Source: Chloroflexota bacterium
Lineage (GTDB): Bacteria > Chloroflexota > Anaerolineae > B4-G1 > SLSP01
NCBI GenBank assembly: GCA_009908585.1
Contig: JAAAOZ010000432.1
Coordinates: forward strand, 1 to 8,494
DNA: 8,494 nt
Direction of reading: 5' to 3'
Under the pieces are notes generated by a model, which saw only the letters and a program-made list of their open reading frames with translations, was not told where the DNA came from and did not search any database. Numbering within the stretch: position 1 is the first letter of the stretch; each line of letters starts with the position of its first letter. A program made the position numbers and the translations under genes. Shown in pieces: positions 7,911 through 8,494 of the stretch.

Positions 7911-8494
7911 CTACTCTAATGTTCGAGTCTCCCCGTCGACGGCTTCTATCGGCTCCTCTATAGTCTCTTCAGGTGGATGAAGTTTGACGAAGGTTGAAGA
8001 TGCCTGCAACACCTCTGTGATTTCTCGCACCGTCGTCTTGATCAATGCCTCCATATTCGAGGCCTGACGAATGCGATCCGTGATCTCACGGGTCAAGCGC
8101 TCGCGAGCCGCACGGCGCTGGATATCCTCGTAGAAGCGCGCGCTCTCTAACGCGACGCTCAATTGCTCAGCGAGATTCTCTACCAGCCGGATCTCCTCCC
8201 GACTCCAATCCCCGGCCTCTGCCGGTTTGTGCGTATCGATCACGCCGATCACCCGCCCAGAGGCTTGAATCGGGACGGCTAACGAGACCTTACCTGCGTC
8301 CTCATCTTGACGCACGGTCACAGCCGCCTCCTGCCACGCGCGCCTCATCTCTGGACGCCAGCCATCCTCTTCCGCTGACGTAATGCCCTGCGCATCCTCA
8401 CGATAGGCCAACTCGGGGCGGAGTTGCAAGAACTTCGCCCAGGCTTCCCGCCCCAACTCGCCGTAGGCACGTCGCTCCGCTTCCAAGCTCTCCT
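7911..8494 (-). CDS. GAF-domain signalling protein, C-terminal part (5' end outside window)
   Basis: This frame is open at the right edge; 193 residues are visible before a TAG stop at 7911-7913. A TTG at 8484-8486 could be read as a start, but the frame continues upstream (Glu-Ser) and the visible beginning is already a charged helix, so I treat the gene as 5'-truncated. Counting from that TTG, the order is: helix ending in the AWAKF motif (Trp16), a diverged GAF-like module (about 16-118) with the strand VPIQASGRVIGVI and a helix LVENLAEQLSVALESARF, then a helix-strand stub (131-169) resembling the first part of another GAF, then an acidic tail. The same order closes the two following genes, so this is a paralogue whose membrane input and first GAF probably lie off the window. 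No kinase, GGDEF or DNA-binding domain follows. The role is inferred as a cytoplasmic sensory or dimerisation module; its ligand is unknown. Confidence 0.85.
   Translation of the reverse strand, partial: ESLEAERRAYGELGREAWAKFLQLRPELAYREDAQGITSAEEDGWRPEMRRAWQEAAVTVRQDEDAGKVSLAVPIQASGRVIGVIDTHKPAEAGDWSREEIRLVENLAEQLSVALESARFYEDIQRRAARERLTREITDRIRQASNMEALIKTTVREITEVLQASSTFVKLHPPEETIEEPIEAVDGETRTLE

Noticed and set aside
8484..8486. TTG as the true start of the rightmost gene
   Set aside because: The frame is open upstream to the window edge, and the residues at the putative start form a coiled coil that in the paralogues follows the first GAF. Truncation by the window is the simpler reading.

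Overview
The window is one dense, single-direction gene cluster on the minus strand, transcribed from right to left. Five reading frames fill nearly all of it. The only spacers are 47 bases (7864-7910) and 21 bases (3696-3716); the other two junctions overlap. I see no RNA genes, mobile elements, CRISPR arrays, promoters or terminators. Both end genes are cut by the window edges. The layout fits the middle of one long operon whose promoter lies beyond the right edge and whose end lies beyond the left edge.

In transcription order the genes are: (1) the C-terminal part of a GAF-domain protein (7911-8494); (2) a 757-residue dCache-HAMP-GAF-GAF membrane sensor (5590-7863); (3) a sensor of about 630 residues with six membrane segments and then GAF-GAF (3717-5615); (4) a 422-residue lipoprotein of the ABC_sub_bind type, a periplasmic-binding-protein fold (2427-3695); (5) a Cache-like-HAMP-GAF-GAF-GAF sensor that is still open after 809 codons at the left edge (1-2427).

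The four GAF proteins are paralogues. Their cytoplasmic halves share one plan: a signalling helix with an LE-x-R-x-x-ERT motif, a well conserved first GAF, a diverged second GAF-like module preceded by a conserved Trp, and a helical segment that looks like the start of another GAF. Genes 1, 2 and 3 all stop at that segment with a short hydrophilic tail and show no kinase, cyclase, GGDEF or chemotaxis output. Gene 5 continues through a third GAF into a fourth, so any output domain of this cluster lies in its unseen C-terminus or in later genes. The inputs differ: double Cache plus HAMP, six membrane helices, and a small Cache-like domain plus HAMP, with a surface solute-binding lipoprotein beside them. 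My working model (inference) is a multi-input membrane sensor set in which several output-less receptors feed one partner that carries the output.

The protein style (GAF-rich sensors with NP-x-LP-x-T-x-SE-x-ALP motifs, Ala/Glu/Arg-rich helices and ABC_sub_bind neighbours) resembles Chloroflexota, particularly Anaerolineae-like genomes. That assignment rests on recollection of the families, not on a search, and is moderate at best.
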